From Streptomyces bambusae (lineage in GTDB: Bacteria > Actinomycetota > Actinomycetes > Streptomycetales > Streptomycetaceae): a stretch of DNA of 64,000 bases. The DNA lies in the NCBI RefSeq assembly GCF_020532645.1, contig NZ_JAJAUZ010000038.1, positions 1-64,000 on the forward strand, given 5' to 3'. Both the position numbers and the translations under genes were made by a program. Below the pieces are notes generated by a model that was not told where the DNA came from, did no database searches, and saw only the letters and a list, made by a program, of their open reading frames with translations. Below, piece after piece: positions 25,916 to 36,264 of the stretch (position 1 is its first letter; each line of letters opens with the position of its first letter).

Positions 25916-26605
25916 CTACTCCCGGGGCCCGGGCTGGGCGGGGATCACCGCACGGTCCAGCAGTCCGGTACGGGCGGCCAGCGCGGCCGCCTCCAGCCGG
26001 GAGCCGACGCCCAGCTTCATGAGTACCCGCTGGACATGTGTGCGCGCTGTGCTCGGCGCGATGCTCATGCCGGCCGCGATCAGCCGGGTGTCCTCGCCCT
26101 CGGCGACCCGCACCAGCACCTCGACCTCGCGCGGGGTGAGCAGCTGGAGCAGCCGGGTGCCCTCGTCGTCGGGCTGGGCGGCCGGGTTGAGCAGCTCGGC
26201 GAAGGCGCCCTGGAGCAGCTGCGGGGAGACCGCGGCCTCTCCGGCCCGCGCCTTGGCCAGGGCCCGCTCGACGCCCTCGATGCGCTCGTCGTGCCGCACG
26301 TACCCGGAGGCGCCGGCGGCGAAGGCGGCGGCGATCCCGCGCGGGCTGGGCACCGGGCCGAGCACCACGACGGCGATCTGCGGCCGCTCCTTCTTGATCC
26401 GGACGATGGGCTCGAAGACACCGGGCTCGGCCGGGGAGGCGGTGCCCATGAGGCACACCTCGGGGGCGCGGCTGATCACGAGTTCGGCCGCGCCCGCGGC
26501 CGGTGCGGCCGCGGCCAGCACCCGGTGCCCGCGCAGTTTCAGCGCGGACGCCAGTGCCTCGGCCAGCAGCCGGTGCTCGTCGACCACCATGACCCGTACG
26601 CCCAT
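25916..26605 (-). CDS. LuxR-type regulator with degenerate receiver
   Basis: A 229-aa response-regulator-like protein. The receiver fold is evident (VRVMVVDEHRLLAEALASAL, then AAAFAAGASGYV), but the phospho-acceptor position reads CLMGTASP, with Gly 54 where Asp is expected. The conserved Lys is also replaced (GYVRHD). The C-terminal HTH is intact: LTPREVEVLVRVAEGED, then IAPSTARTHVQRVLMKLGVGS. It is therefore likely to work without phosphorylation, by ligand or protein contact or by level alone. The Asp-less class exists in Streptomyces; assignment to a pathway is not possible. ATG 26605 fits the family start. Confidence 0.9.
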   Translation of the reverse strand: MGVRVMVVDEHRLLAEALASALKLRGHRVLAAAAPAAGAAELVISRAPEVCLMGTASPAEPGVFEPIVRIKKERPQIAVVVLGPVPSPRGIAAAFAAGASGYVRHDERIEGVERALAKARAGEAAVSPQLLQGAFAELLNPAAQPDDEGTRLLQLLTPREVEVLVRVAEGEDTRLIAAGMSIAPSTARTHVQRVLMKLGVGSRLEAAALAARTGLLDRAVIPAQPGPRE

Positions 26606-26697
26606 CAGGCCCCCAACGCCGCTCCCTCACTGCCCCGGCAAGCTACACGCTTGTTCGACACCGTGGGCGGGTTACCGGGGAGAAGCCATTCGTAAGG

Positions 26698-26739
26698 CCG
26701 AAGGGGGCACCTTCCGTTGCCGGATGGCGCCCCCTTCGG
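26698..26739 (-). terminator. terminator of the PQQ-repeat gene pair
   Basis: CCGAAGGGGGC (26698-26708) pairs with GCCCCCTTCGG (26729-26739). It lies 22 bp downstream of the stop of the leftward gene. Confidence 0.8.
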
Positions 26740-26760
26740 GCATATGCAGTGCCTGTTCGG

Positions 26761-28647
26761 TCAGTTGGCGGCAAAGCCCGCGAACAGGAAGTCCCGCTTC
26801 GCGTCCTCGGGACGGAACGGCTTGTCGATCAGGACCTCGGAGGCGAACAACCGGCCGTTGTGGTAGCGGATCTCGGAGAAGTTCGAGGAGAAGCTGGTCT
26901 CCACGTTCCGGCTGGCCTCGTCGCCGGGGTTGTCCATCAGCAGGGTCTGCTTGCCGGTCTTGGTGTCGATGCTGACGACCTGGCCGCCCTTGTCGTACGG
27001 CGGCCACTTGTACGCGATGATGTTCGGCCCGTCCATGCGCAGCGGGAACATCGTGAAGCGGCTGCCCGCGTCGAAGCGGTCGGTGGTCTGCTTGCCGGTG
27101 GCGAGGTCGAAGGAGACGATCTCGTTGGTCTCGTCGTACTTCTCGCCCGCGGTGTCCTCGTGCTCCTCGGACGGCAGGTAGACGCGGCCGTTGCCGACGA
27201 CGACCTTGTCGCAGACCTCGACGCCGGTGCTGGTGGAGCAGTTCGGCGCGTAGGTGTCCTTGGGCAGGCCGATGCGGGCCTTGAGCGTGCCGGTCTTCTC
27301 GTCGACGGAGAAGATGTCGGTGATGCCGCCGCCGTTGTCCAGGTCGGTGGTGACCACGAGCGGCTTCGCCGAGATGATGCTGGCGTACTGGATGCCCTGG
27401 GGCAGCTTGTACGAGGACAGCGGGGCGCCGGTGACCGGGTCGAGGGCCTGGGCCATCAGGTAGCGGTCGTTGTACTCGCCGCACTTGCGGATGACGGCGA
27501 GGCCGGCCCCGCCCGCGTACCCGGCGTCGTAGCAGGATTCGGAGTCGACCTTCGGGATCCAGCGGGACTTGCCGGTGGCGAGGTCCCAGGCGGCGCCGCC
27601 CTGGAGACCGGCCGCGGCCACGGTCTGGCCGGCCAGCGTGATCTCCTTGAACTCGACCTTCTCGTCGCCGCCGGCGCTGCTCTTCGCGGAGCCCTGCCAC
27701 AGCAGCCGGCCCGCGTTGAGGTCGATCACGGCGACCTCGGTGCAGGGCTGGTGGGCGTACTTGCCGGTGCGCTTGGCCGGCTCGTACACGATGGCGGCCT
27801 TGTCGCCGCTGCTGCGCTTGGTGGCGGCGCAGACCTGGCCCGGGAGCGGGATCGACCACTTGGACTTGCCGGTGGCCAGGTCGTAGCCGACGACCTTGAG
27901 GATGTCGCTCTTGACGTACACCGAGTCCGTCAGCCAGGAGCCGGCGACGTTGTGGAGCCGCTCGATCTTGGGCTGGGGGACGCTGACCAGCTTCGTGGAC
28001 TTCGGGTTCGACGGGGCCTTCTCGGAGGCCACCGGGGCGGGCTCGGCAGTGCCGGAGCCGCCGGTGGAGCCGGTGGAGCCGCCGTTCTTGCCCTCGGCGA
28101 CCGGCTTCTTCGGTGCGTCCGGGTCGGCGGGGCGGGAGGCGTACCAGAAGCCGCCCACGACGATCAGCGCGATCGCCAGGAACGCGCTCGCCAGGATCAG
28201 CAGCTGGTTGCGCTTGGCCTTGCCGCCGCCGGGCGGCTGCGGGGCGGGCGCACCGGGGCCGTACATGGGCGCGGTGGGCGGCTGGGGGTAGCCGTAGCCG
28301 GGCGGCTGGGCCTGCGGGTAGCCGTAGCCCTGCGGGGCGGCCGACGGCTGCGGGGCGCCGTAGGGGGCGGCCGGCGGCTGCTGGGGGGCACCGTACGGGG
28401 CGGCCGGCGGCGGCTGGGGCGCGCCGAAGCCGCCGGACCGGGGGTCCTGGGGGGCGCCGAAGCCGCCGGCCGGGGGCTCCTGCGGGGCACCGAAGCCGCC
28501 CGCGGGGGGCTGCTGGGGGGCGCCGAAGCCGGCGGACCGGGGGTCCTGGCCGGGCTGCTGGGGCTGCTGGGGCGGCTCGGGCTCCTGGGGTGCGCCGAAG
28601 CCGCCCTGCGGGGGCTGGTTGGGCGGCGGTGGCGGCGGGGTGGTCAT
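26761..28647 (-). CDS. membrane-anchored PQQ-like beta-propeller protein A
   Basis: Protein of 628 aa in three parts. Residues 1-142 are a Pro/Gln/Gly-rich cytoplasmic region with repeats of GGFGAPQxP. Residues 148-170 form one membrane helix (LLILASAFLAIALIVVGGFW). The rest is an outside domain of PQQ/quinoprotein-type blades (YDLATGKSKWSIPL, WDLATGKSRWIPK, LDPVTGAPLSSYK, FDLATGKQTTDRF, IDTKTGKQTLLMD). The tryptophan-docking pattern is that of outer-surface propellers, but no PQQ-binding or dehydrogenase residues are evident. Similar proteins are common next to serine/threonine kinases; none is seen here. It has a close paralogue directly upstream. Confidence 0.88.
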   Translation of the reverse strand: MTTPPPPPPNQPPQGGFGAPQEPEPPQQPQQPGQDPRSAGFGAPQQPPAGGFGAPQEPPAGGFGAPQDPRSGGFGAPQPPPAAPYGAPQQPPAAPYGAPQPSAAPQGYGYPQAQPPGYGYPQPPTAPMYGPGAPAPQPPGGGKAKRNQLLILASAFLAIALIVVGGFWYASRPADPDAPKKPVAEGKNGGSTGSTGGSGTAEPAPVASEKAPSNPKSTKLVSVPQPKIERLHNVAGSWLTDSVYVKSDILKVVGYDLATGKSKWSIPLPGQVCAATKRSSGDKAAIVYEPAKRTGKYAHQPCTEVAVIDLNAGRLLWQGSAKSSAGGDEKVEFKEITLAGQTVAAAGLQGGAAWDLATGKSRWIPKVDSESCYDAGYAGGAGLAVIRKCGEYNDRYLMAQALDPVTGAPLSSYKLPQGIQYASIISAKPLVVTTDLDNGGGITDIFSVDEKTGTLKARIGLPKDTYAPNCSTSTGVEVCDKVVVGNGRVYLPSEEHEDTAGEKYDETNEIVSFDLATGKQTTDRFDAGSRFTMFPLRMDGPNIIAYKWPPYDKGGQVVSIDTKTGKQTLLMDNPGDEASRNVETSFSSNFSEIRYHNGRLFASEVLIDKPFRPEDAKRDFLFAGFAAN

Positions 28648-28705
28648 GGGGTGGTCTCTGCCTCTCGGGGCGGGTGGGGGGAGGGGACGGGGGTGCCGGC
28701 GGGGG

Positions 28706-30376
28706 CTACTTGCCGAAGGCCATGATCAGCTTCTCCTTGGCCCCGTCCTTGCCGAAGAGCGAGGTGGAGCCCATGAAGAAGCGGCCGTCCTCGTAGGCGA
28801 ACTGGGCGCTGTAGAAGGTCCGCTCCACCGCGGCGGCGGGGGTCGGGAAGCGGAGCTCGTGCTTCATGGCGCCGGGGCCGTTCGACGGCCAGGAGACGAT
28901 GCCGCCGGGCAGGCCGTTGACGCTGGCGTCGAGGTAGCCGTACACCCGGCCGCCCTCGGCCTTCAGCGGAGTGACGAAGCGGTCCTTGGGGACCGGGGTG
29001 CGGCGGATGACCTTGCCGGTGGTGAGGCTGAAGTCGACGATCTCGTTGTTGCGCATCGCCGTCTTGCCCTCGGTCATGAAGTGGAAGGTGTTCCCGTCCA
29101 CGAAGGCGCCGTCACAGCCCTCGATGCCGCGGCCCCACGCGTCCCAGGCGCAGCTCGCGGCGAACTTGCCCTGGCCGTGCAGGCGGAGCTTCTCGGTGCC
29201 GTTGGGGTTCAGCACGACCACGGCGCGCTTGCTCTGCTCCTCGCTGGAGGCGTCCACGATGATCGGGTCGACCGAGTAGACCCGGTTGATCTTCCAGGTC
29301 TTGCCGAACTTGTACGACCACTGGATCTTGCCGGTCTTCGGGTCGACGCCCTCCAGCTGCTCGGTCTCGGCCTTGAAGCAGGTGGTGACGGTGAGCAGCC
29401 GGCTGCCGCCCGCGTACTCGTACGGGGAGCACTGCGCATTGCCCTCCTGCTTCCACAGCTTCTTGCCGTCGCTGACCTTGACGGCGGTGGTGGGGCCGGT
29501 GCGGGCGATCACGAGGGTGTCCCCGCTGATCGTCATGCGGAGGTTGGTCATGATGTCGAAGAGGCCTTCCTTGGCCACTTCCTGGTCCCAGCCGACGGTG
29601 CCGGTCTTGAGGTCGACCTGCTTGAGCTGGTTGCACTCGGCGTTGCTGCCGGCGCCCTTCTCCCAGGCGACGACGATCTTGCCGGTGGTGCTGGCCTTGC
29701 GGGTCGCGCCGCACAGTTCGCCGCCGAGCGGGACGGTCCACTTCGGCTTGCCGTCCGCGACGCCGTAGCCGGTGATGCTCTTGTAGCCGACCTTGGCGAC
29801 GGTGTCGCCGGCGACCCACATGCCGCTGATGGTGGCGCCGCTGCCGGGGACGTCGGTCTCGTTCATCTTGAGCCACAGGGCCCGGTCCTCGCCGGGCTTG
29901 CGGTTGTCGTTGAGGCCGGGCTCCTTGCGGCCGTCGCCGCTGCCGTCGCCGTCGTCGACGGTCGGGCTGCCGGCCGGCTTCGGGTCGGCGGTGGGCTGGG
30001 CCACGGGCTTCTTCGGGTCGTCCTCGGTGAGGGCGGCGTACGCGAACCAGCCGCCGCCCCCGAGGACGAGGACGCCGGCGAGGACGGCCGCGCCGAGCAC
30101 GAGCGGCTTGCGGCCGCCGCCCTTGCCGCCCGGCTGCGGTCCGGGGGCGCCGGGGGGCGCGGGCGGGAAGCCGCCGGGGCCCTGCTGGGCATAGGGGTTG
30201 AAGCCCTGGGGCTGCTGGGCGTACGGGCCGGGGGCCTGCTGCGGGGCCTGGGCGTACGGGTTGGGGCCCTGCTGCTGGGGGTAGCCGTACCCGGGCTGCG
30301 GCGGGGGGCCGGGCAGGTGGCCGTAACCGGGAGGTACGGGAGGCTGGTTCGTCGGCTCGTTCGGCGGCTGAGTCAC
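28706..30376 (-). CDS. membrane-anchored PQQ-like beta-propeller protein B
   Basis: Paralogue of the neighbouring gene, 556 aa, same layout. A Pro/Tyr/Gln-rich N-terminus (PNPYAQxPQQAPGPYAQQ) is followed by one membrane helix at 91-115 and an external propeller (YGVADGKPKWTVPL, VDLKTGTVGWDQE, VSDGKKLWKQEG, VDPKTGKIQWSYK, FSLTTGKVIRRTP). GTG 30376 has AAAGG at 10 nt; an in-frame ATG upstream would put coding sequence into the terminator region. The 58-bp spacing to gene A indicates an operon. Substrate or partner unknown. Confidence 0.87.
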   Translation of the reverse strand: MTQPPNEPTNQPPVPPGYGHLPGPPPQPGYGYPQQQGPNPYAQAPQQAPGPYAQQPQGFNPYAQQGPGGFPPAPPGAPGPQPGGKGGGRKPLVLGAAVLAGVLVLGGGGWFAYAALTEDDPKKPVAQPTADPKPAGSPTVDDGDGSGDGRKEPGLNDNRKPGEDRALWLKMNETDVPGSGATISGMWVAGDTVAKVGYKSITGYGVADGKPKWTVPLGGELCGATRKASTTGKIVVAWEKGAGSNAECNQLKQVDLKTGTVGWDQEVAKEGLFDIMTNLRMTISGDTLVIARTGPTTAVKVSDGKKLWKQEGNAQCSPYEYAGGSRLLTVTTCFKAETEQLEGVDPKTGKIQWSYKFGKTWKINRVYSVDPIIVDASSEEQSKRAVVVLNPNGTEKLRLHGQGKFAASCAWDAWGRGIEGCDGAFVDGNTFHFMTEGKTAMRNNEIVDFSLTTGKVIRRTPVPKDRFVTPLKAEGGRVYGYLDASVNGLPGGIVSWPSNGPGAMKHELRFPTPAAAVERTFYSAQFAYEDGRFFMGSTSLFGKDGAKEKLIMAFGK

Positions 30377-30470
30377 AGCTCGGTACCTTTGCTTCGTCGG
30401 CGATTCGGGCGGTCCGCCGCCCCTGTCGGACGGCAAGGACGTTCTTTCTATCACTCGGGGACGACGCAGA

Positions 30471-30513
30471 ACGGGCCGGTCCAGCCCCTGTTCCCAAGGG
30501 TGGACCGGCCCGT
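30471..30513 (-). terminator. terminator of the ispE-ABC-F transcript
   Basis: ACGGGCCGGTCCA (30471-30483) pairs perfectly with TGGACCGGCCCGT (30501-30513). It lies downstream of the ABC-F stop codon and before the PQQ-protein B promoter region. Confidence 0.8.
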
Positions 30514-30559
30514 GACACCGCTGTGATCCGGCCAGTTGGACGGCCGGCGGCGGGGACGG

Positions 30560-32365
<1,806 letters not shown>

Positions 32366-32417
32366 CAGACGCGCTCCAGGTTGCGGGTGTGGATCAGCCC
32401 CTCAGCCTATCCTTCCG

Positions 32418-32632
32418 GCCCCCGGGGCTCCGCCCCGCGTACCCCGCGCCTCAATCTCCCCCAGCCCCAGAGGGCTGGGAGGTGCCCCCTGGCGGGGCCC
32501 GAAGATCGGGGCTCCGCCCCGGGCCCCGATCCTCAAACGCCGGACGGGCTGGATTTTCCCCTGCCCGGACCTTGCCTGCGGGCTGGATACGGCGGGCGGA
32601 CCAAGCCCCGCCGGCGTTTGAGGCGGGCCCGG
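32418..32632. repeat. GC-rich intergenic repeat cluster between ispE and ABC-F gene
   Basis: Contains GGGGCTCCGCCCC hairpins (32423-32435 and near 32508), the 36-bp unit at 32457-32492 (TCCCCCAGCCCC with GGGCTGGGAGG, ending GTGCCCCCTGG), the tract CTCAAACGCCGGACGGGCTG (near 32533-32552) and a final CCGCCGGCGTTTGAGGCG. The 36-bp unit recurs, with two differences, inside tatD at 36865-36900. The CGTTTGAGG tract recurs in the array at 57.5 kb. Confidence 0.8.
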
Positions 32633-33526
32633 TCAGAGGACGGTGGCGCCCGGGGCGGGGGAGGTGGCGGTGCGGGCGGTGCGGCACGTGCCGGAAGCGA
32701 GGAGGGACGCGGCGATCTTCTCGGCGGATTCGGGGTCGGCCGCCAGGAAGGCCGTCGTGGGACCGGAGCCGGAGACGAGTGCCGCCAGGGCACCGGCACC
32801 GAGCCCCGCGTCCAGCGTGGCCGCCAGCTGCGGCCGCAGGGAGAGCGCCGCGGGCTGGAGGTCGTTGACGAGGGCCCCGGCCAGCGCGGCCCCGTCCCCG
32901 GCCGCAAGCGCCGCGAGCAGCGCCTCCGACGCCTCCGGCACCGGCACGTCCGTCCCCGCCGCCAGCCGGTCGAACTCGCGGAAGACGGCCGGCGTGGACA
33001 GGCCCCCGTCGGCCATGGCGAACACCCAGTGGAACGTCCCCCCGGTCGGCAGCGGGGTCAGGACCTCGCCCCGCCCGGTCCCCAGCGCCGCTCCCCCGAC
33101 CAGCGAGAACGGCACGTCGCTGCCCAGCTCCGCGCAGATCTCCAGCAGCTCCGCGCGACTGGCACCCGTACCCCACAGCGCGTCGCAGGCCAGCAGCGCC
33201 GCCGCCCCGTCCGCGCTGCCGCCGGCCATGCCGCCGGCCACCGGGATGTCCTTGGCGATGTGCAGGTGGACCCGCGGTTCGAGCCCGTACCGCGCGGCGA
33301 GCAGTTCGGCGGCCCGGGCCGCCAGGTTGGTCCGGTCGAGCGGCACCTGCGCCGCGTCCGGCCCGCTGCACGTGATCCGCAGCTCGTCGGCCGGCGTGGC
33401 GGTCACCTCGTCGTGGAGGGACACGGCGAGGAAGACGTTGGCGAGGTCGTGGAACCCGTCCGGCCGGGCCGCCCCGACCGCGAGCTGGACGTTGACCTTG
33501 GCGGGGACGCGGACGGTGACGCTCAC
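32633..33526 (-). CDS. ispE: 4-diphosphocytidyl-2-C-methyl-D-erythritol kinase
   Basis: GHMP kinase of the non-mevalonate (MEP) isoprenoid pathway, 297 aa; phosphorylates CDP-ME. The N-terminal VPAKVNVQLAVG is the family start, and the ATP loop PVAGGMAGGSADGAAA lies at about 95-110. SGSGPTTAFL near the C-terminus is the third GHMP motif. GTG 33526 overlaps the ksgA stop (GTGA, 33523-33526), so it is translated with ksgA, the usual actinobacterial order. Confidence 0.97.
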   Translation of the reverse strand: MSVTVRVPAKVNVQLAVGAARPDGFHDLANVFLAVSLHDEVTATPADELRITCSGPDAAQVPLDRTNLAARAAELLAARYGLEPRVHLHIAKDIPVAGGMAGGSADGAAALLACDALWGTGASRAELLEICAELGSDVPFSLVGGAALGTGRGEVLTPLPTGGTFHWVFAMADGGLSTPAVFREFDRLAAGTDVPVPEASEALLAALAAGDGAALAGALVNDLQPAALSLRPQLAATLDAGLGAGALAALVSGSGPTTAFLAADPESAEKIAASLLASGTCRTARTATSPAPGATVL

Positions 33527-34416
33527 AGGGCGGCCTTCTCGGGTGCGGGCTTGTGCTCGGCGATCCGGGCGAACTCCTCGACGGTCAGTGCCTCGCCCCG
33601 CGCCTGCGGGGAGATCCCGGCGGCGACCAGCGCGGCCTCGGCGCCCGCGGCGGACCCGGCCCAGCCGGCGAGCGCGGCCCGCAGCGTCTTGCGGCGCTGC
33701 GCGAACGCGGCGTCGACGACGGCGAACACCTCGGCCTTGGTGGCGGTGGTCGCGACCGGCTCGGTCCGGCGGACCAGGGAGACCAGGCCGGAGTCCACGT
33801 TGGGCGCGGGCCAGAACACGTTGCGCCCGATGGCACCGGCCCGCTTGACGTCGGCGTACCAGTTCGCCTTGACGGAGGGGACCCCGTACACCTTGTTGCC
33901 GGGGCGGGCGGCGAGCCGGTCGGCGACCTCGGCCTGGACCATGACGAGGGTCCGCTCGATGGTCGGGAACCGGTCGAGCATGTGCAGGAGCACCGGCACG
34001 GCCACGTTGTACGGCAGGTTGGCGACGAGCGCGGTCGGGGCCGGCCCGGGCAGCTCCCGGACGAGCATGGCGTCGGAGTGCACCAGCGCGAAGCGGTCCT
34101 TCTTCGCGGGCAGCCGGGCCTCGATGGTGGCGGGCAGCGCGGCGGCGAGGATGTCGTCGATCTCGACGGCCGTGACGTGGTCGGCCGCCTCCAGCAGCGC
34201 CAGGGTCAGGGAGCCGAGGCCGGGGCCGACCTCGACGACCACGTCCTCGGGCCGCACCTCGGCGGTGCGCACGATGCGGCGCACCGTGTTGGCATCGATG
34301 ACGAAGTTCTGGCCCTTCTGCTTCGTCGGGCGTACGCCGAGGGCGGCGGCCAGCTCTCGGATGTCGGCGGGGCCGAGAAGGGCGTCGGGGGCGTCGTGCT
34401 GCTCTGCGGTGCTCAC
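33523..34416 (-). CDS. rsmA: 16S rRNA (adenine1518/1519-N6)-dimethyltransferase
   Basis: KsgA/RsmA dimethylates two adjacent adenines in helix 45 of 16S rRNA late in 30S assembly. The protein has 297 aa. The motif KQKGQNFVIDANTVRRIV is the family N-terminus, motif I is VVEVGPGLGSLTLALL, and the catalytic NLPYNV is at 133-138. NVFWPAPNVDSG and RRKTLRAAL are further family marks. GTG 34416 overlaps the upstream rpf stop by 4 bp, and the gene's own stop overlaps ispE by 4 bp. Confidence 0.97.
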   Translation of the reverse strand: MSTAEQHDAPDALLGPADIRELAAALGVRPTKQKGQNFVIDANTVRRIVRTAEVRPEDVVVEVGPGLGSLTLALLEAADHVTAVEIDDILAAALPATIEARLPAKKDRFALVHSDAMLVRELPGPAPTALVANLPYNVAVPVLLHMLDRFPTIERTLVMVQAEVADRLAARPGNKVYGVPSVKANWYADVKRAGAIGRNVFWPAPNVDSGLVSLVRRTEPVATTATKAEVFAVVDAAFAQRRKTLRAALAGWAGSAAGAEAALVAAGISPQARGEALTVEEFARIAEHKPAPEKAAL

Positions 34417-36110
34417 CGGTAAAGCCTACGGCCGCAGTGCGGCCACGGACTCGCCCCCCGCTGCACGTAGAGCTTCTTGGCCCGGTACGTCTGCTCGCTC
34501 GCACTGGCGTCCTGGGCGCGGCCGCTGCCGCCGAGGCTGCGCCAGGTGCCGACGTCGAACTGGTAGAGGCCGCCGTACGTGCCGGACGGGTCGACCGCGC
34601 CGGGACGGCCGCCGGACTCGCACTGGGCGAGGGCGCCCCAGTCGAGGCCGTCGGCGCCGGCCACGGAGGTCGGCAGCGGGCGGGTGCCGACCTTGACGAC
34701 CTGGGTGACGGGGTCGCGGACGACCTCCTCGGTGATGCGGCGGGGCTTCTGCCGTACGCCGTTGACGGTCCGCAGGGCGTACGTGACGCGGCGGGCGCCG
34801 GGGCGGCCGGCGCGCTCGACGACTTCGGTGCCGGCGAACAGCTCGGGGTCCCGGATGCGTTCGATGTCGTAGGGGATCTGCTCCTCGCGGACCTCGCGGC
34901 TGCCGGTGATGCGGAGCACGGTGACGGTCTGACCGTCGCGGGGGAAGGTCTCGGGCGGTACGGAGGTGGTGTCCTGGCCGTGCAGGCTGATGCCGGCCTG
35001 TTCGAGGGCTTCGCGGACGGTCGCGGAGTTGGTGCGGATGGTCCGTTCGCGGCCGTCGGCCATGAAGGTGACGGTGCGTTCGGTGCGGACGCTGAGGGTC
35101 AGGCCCCGGCGGGAGATGGGGGCGGACCGGGAGGTGGAGAGGTAGGCGCCCTCGGCGCGGACGCCGAGCTGGCGCAGGGCGCCGTCCACGGTGCGGGCTG
35201 TGGTCCACACCCGGCGGCTGCGGCCGTCGAGGGTGAGGAGGACGGGGCGGCCGTAGCGGACGACGATCTCGTCGCCGTCCGCGAGTCCGGCGCCGGGGGC
35301 GGGGGCGACGAGGTCGTGGGCGCCGGCGGCGATGTGCTCGGCGGCGAGGAGTTCGCCGACGTCGTCGGCGAAGGTGTGCAGGGTGCGGGGCACGCCGTCC
35401 ACGGTCAGGCGGACGGCCTTGTCGGTGGCCACGAACGCGGACGTCCCGCCGGCGAGGAACGCCACCACGAGTGCCTGCGGCACGATCCGCCGCCACTCGC
35501 CCCGGCCGCTCCCCCGCTTCCGCCGCCCCCGCCGGCCGGCGGCCCGCCCGGGCGCCGGCCCCGCCTCGGCGGAACCGGCCGCTCCGTAGTCGGCCTCGGG
35601 GTCCTCGCCGCCGCCGTGACCGGCCTCCGGGTACTCGGTCCCGCCGTACCCGGGGCCGGGGGGCCAGGTCCCGGCCCGCCCAAGCCCGGCGTACCCGGTG
35701 GGCTCGTACTCCGTTCCTGCGTACCCGGGTGCGGGGGTGCCGGTCCCGCCGTACCCGGGGTCGGCGTGGGCGGGGTCGGCGTACCCGGTCCCGGCGTATC
35801 CGGGGTCGGCGTACCCGGGGTCCGCGTGGGCGGGGTCCGCGTGGGCGGGCTCGGGGTGCCCGGTTGCCGCGTACGCCTCGGGGGCCCAGGCCCCGCCGTA
35901 ACCGGGCTCCGCGTACGCAGTGTCGTCCGGGTACGGGGGCCCGGGCGGGCCCGGGATGCCGTCGAGGAGGGCGGTGGGCGGGGCGGGCGGCGGGAGCGGG
36001 TCGGCGCGGCGCCGGCCGGTGCCGGGGGGTGCCGGTTCGGCGGGGCCGGACTGGCCGGGGACGGCGCGTCGTCGGCCGGAAGCCCGGTGACTGCGCTGCT
36101 TTTCGCTCAC
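34413..36110 (-). CDS. RpfB-type resuscitation-promoting factor
   Basis: Cell-wall lytic factor that aids outgrowth of dormant cells or spores, 565 aa. Residues 1-205 form a long Pro/Tyr/Gly-rich cytoplasmic tail with repeats such as ADPGYADPGYAGTGY. A membrane anchor at 209-227 (IVPQALVVAFLAGGTSAF) is followed by three DUF348 modules (about 230-400), a G5 domain (REEQIPYDIERIRDP to RRITEEVVRDP) and the transglycosylase-like domain from 488. The catalytic Glu 498 (QCESGG) and the Cys 497/559 pair are present. GTG 36110 has GGGAG at 8 nt. It heads the rpf-ksgA-ispE operon with 4-bp overlaps. The long tail is unusual for RpfB, which normally starts near its signal anchor. Confidence 0.93.
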   Translation of the reverse strand: MSEKQRSHRASGRRRAVPGQSGPAEPAPPGTGRRRADPLPPPAPPTALLDGIPGPPGPPYPDDTAYAEPGYGGAWAPEAYAATGHPEPAHADPAHADPGYADPGYAGTGYADPAHADPGYGGTGTPAPGYAGTEYEPTGYAGLGRAGTWPPGPGYGGTEYPEAGHGGGEDPEADYGAAGSAEAGPAPGRAAGRRGRRKRGSGRGEWRRIVPQALVVAFLAGGTSAFVATDKAVRLTVDGVPRTLHTFADDVGELLAAEHIAAGAHDLVAPAPGAGLADGDEIVVRYGRPVLLTLDGRSRRVWTTARTVDGALRQLGVRAEGAYLSTSRSAPISRRGLTLSVRTERTVTFMADGRERTIRTNSATVREALEQAGISLHGQDTTSVPPETFPRDGQTVTVLRITGSREVREEQIPYDIERIRDPELFAGTEVVERAGRPGARRVTYALRTVNGVRQKPRRITEEVVRDPVTQVVKVGTRPLPTSVAGADGLDWGALAQCESGGRPGAVDPSGTYGGLYQFDVGTWRSLGGSGRAQDASASEQTYRAKKLYVQRGASPWPHCGRRLYR

Positions 36111-36264
36111 GACGGTTGCTCCCTGCTCCGGCCGGCCGCCTTTCGGGCAGGGGACACTAGCGGAGCAACCGTCACCGACCAAAGTCGCCCGGCTACCGAG
36201 CGTGTCGTCCGTCGGGCGCGCCGTCGCCCGGCGGGGCCCCCGCAGCAGGGGGGCGCGGTCGGGG

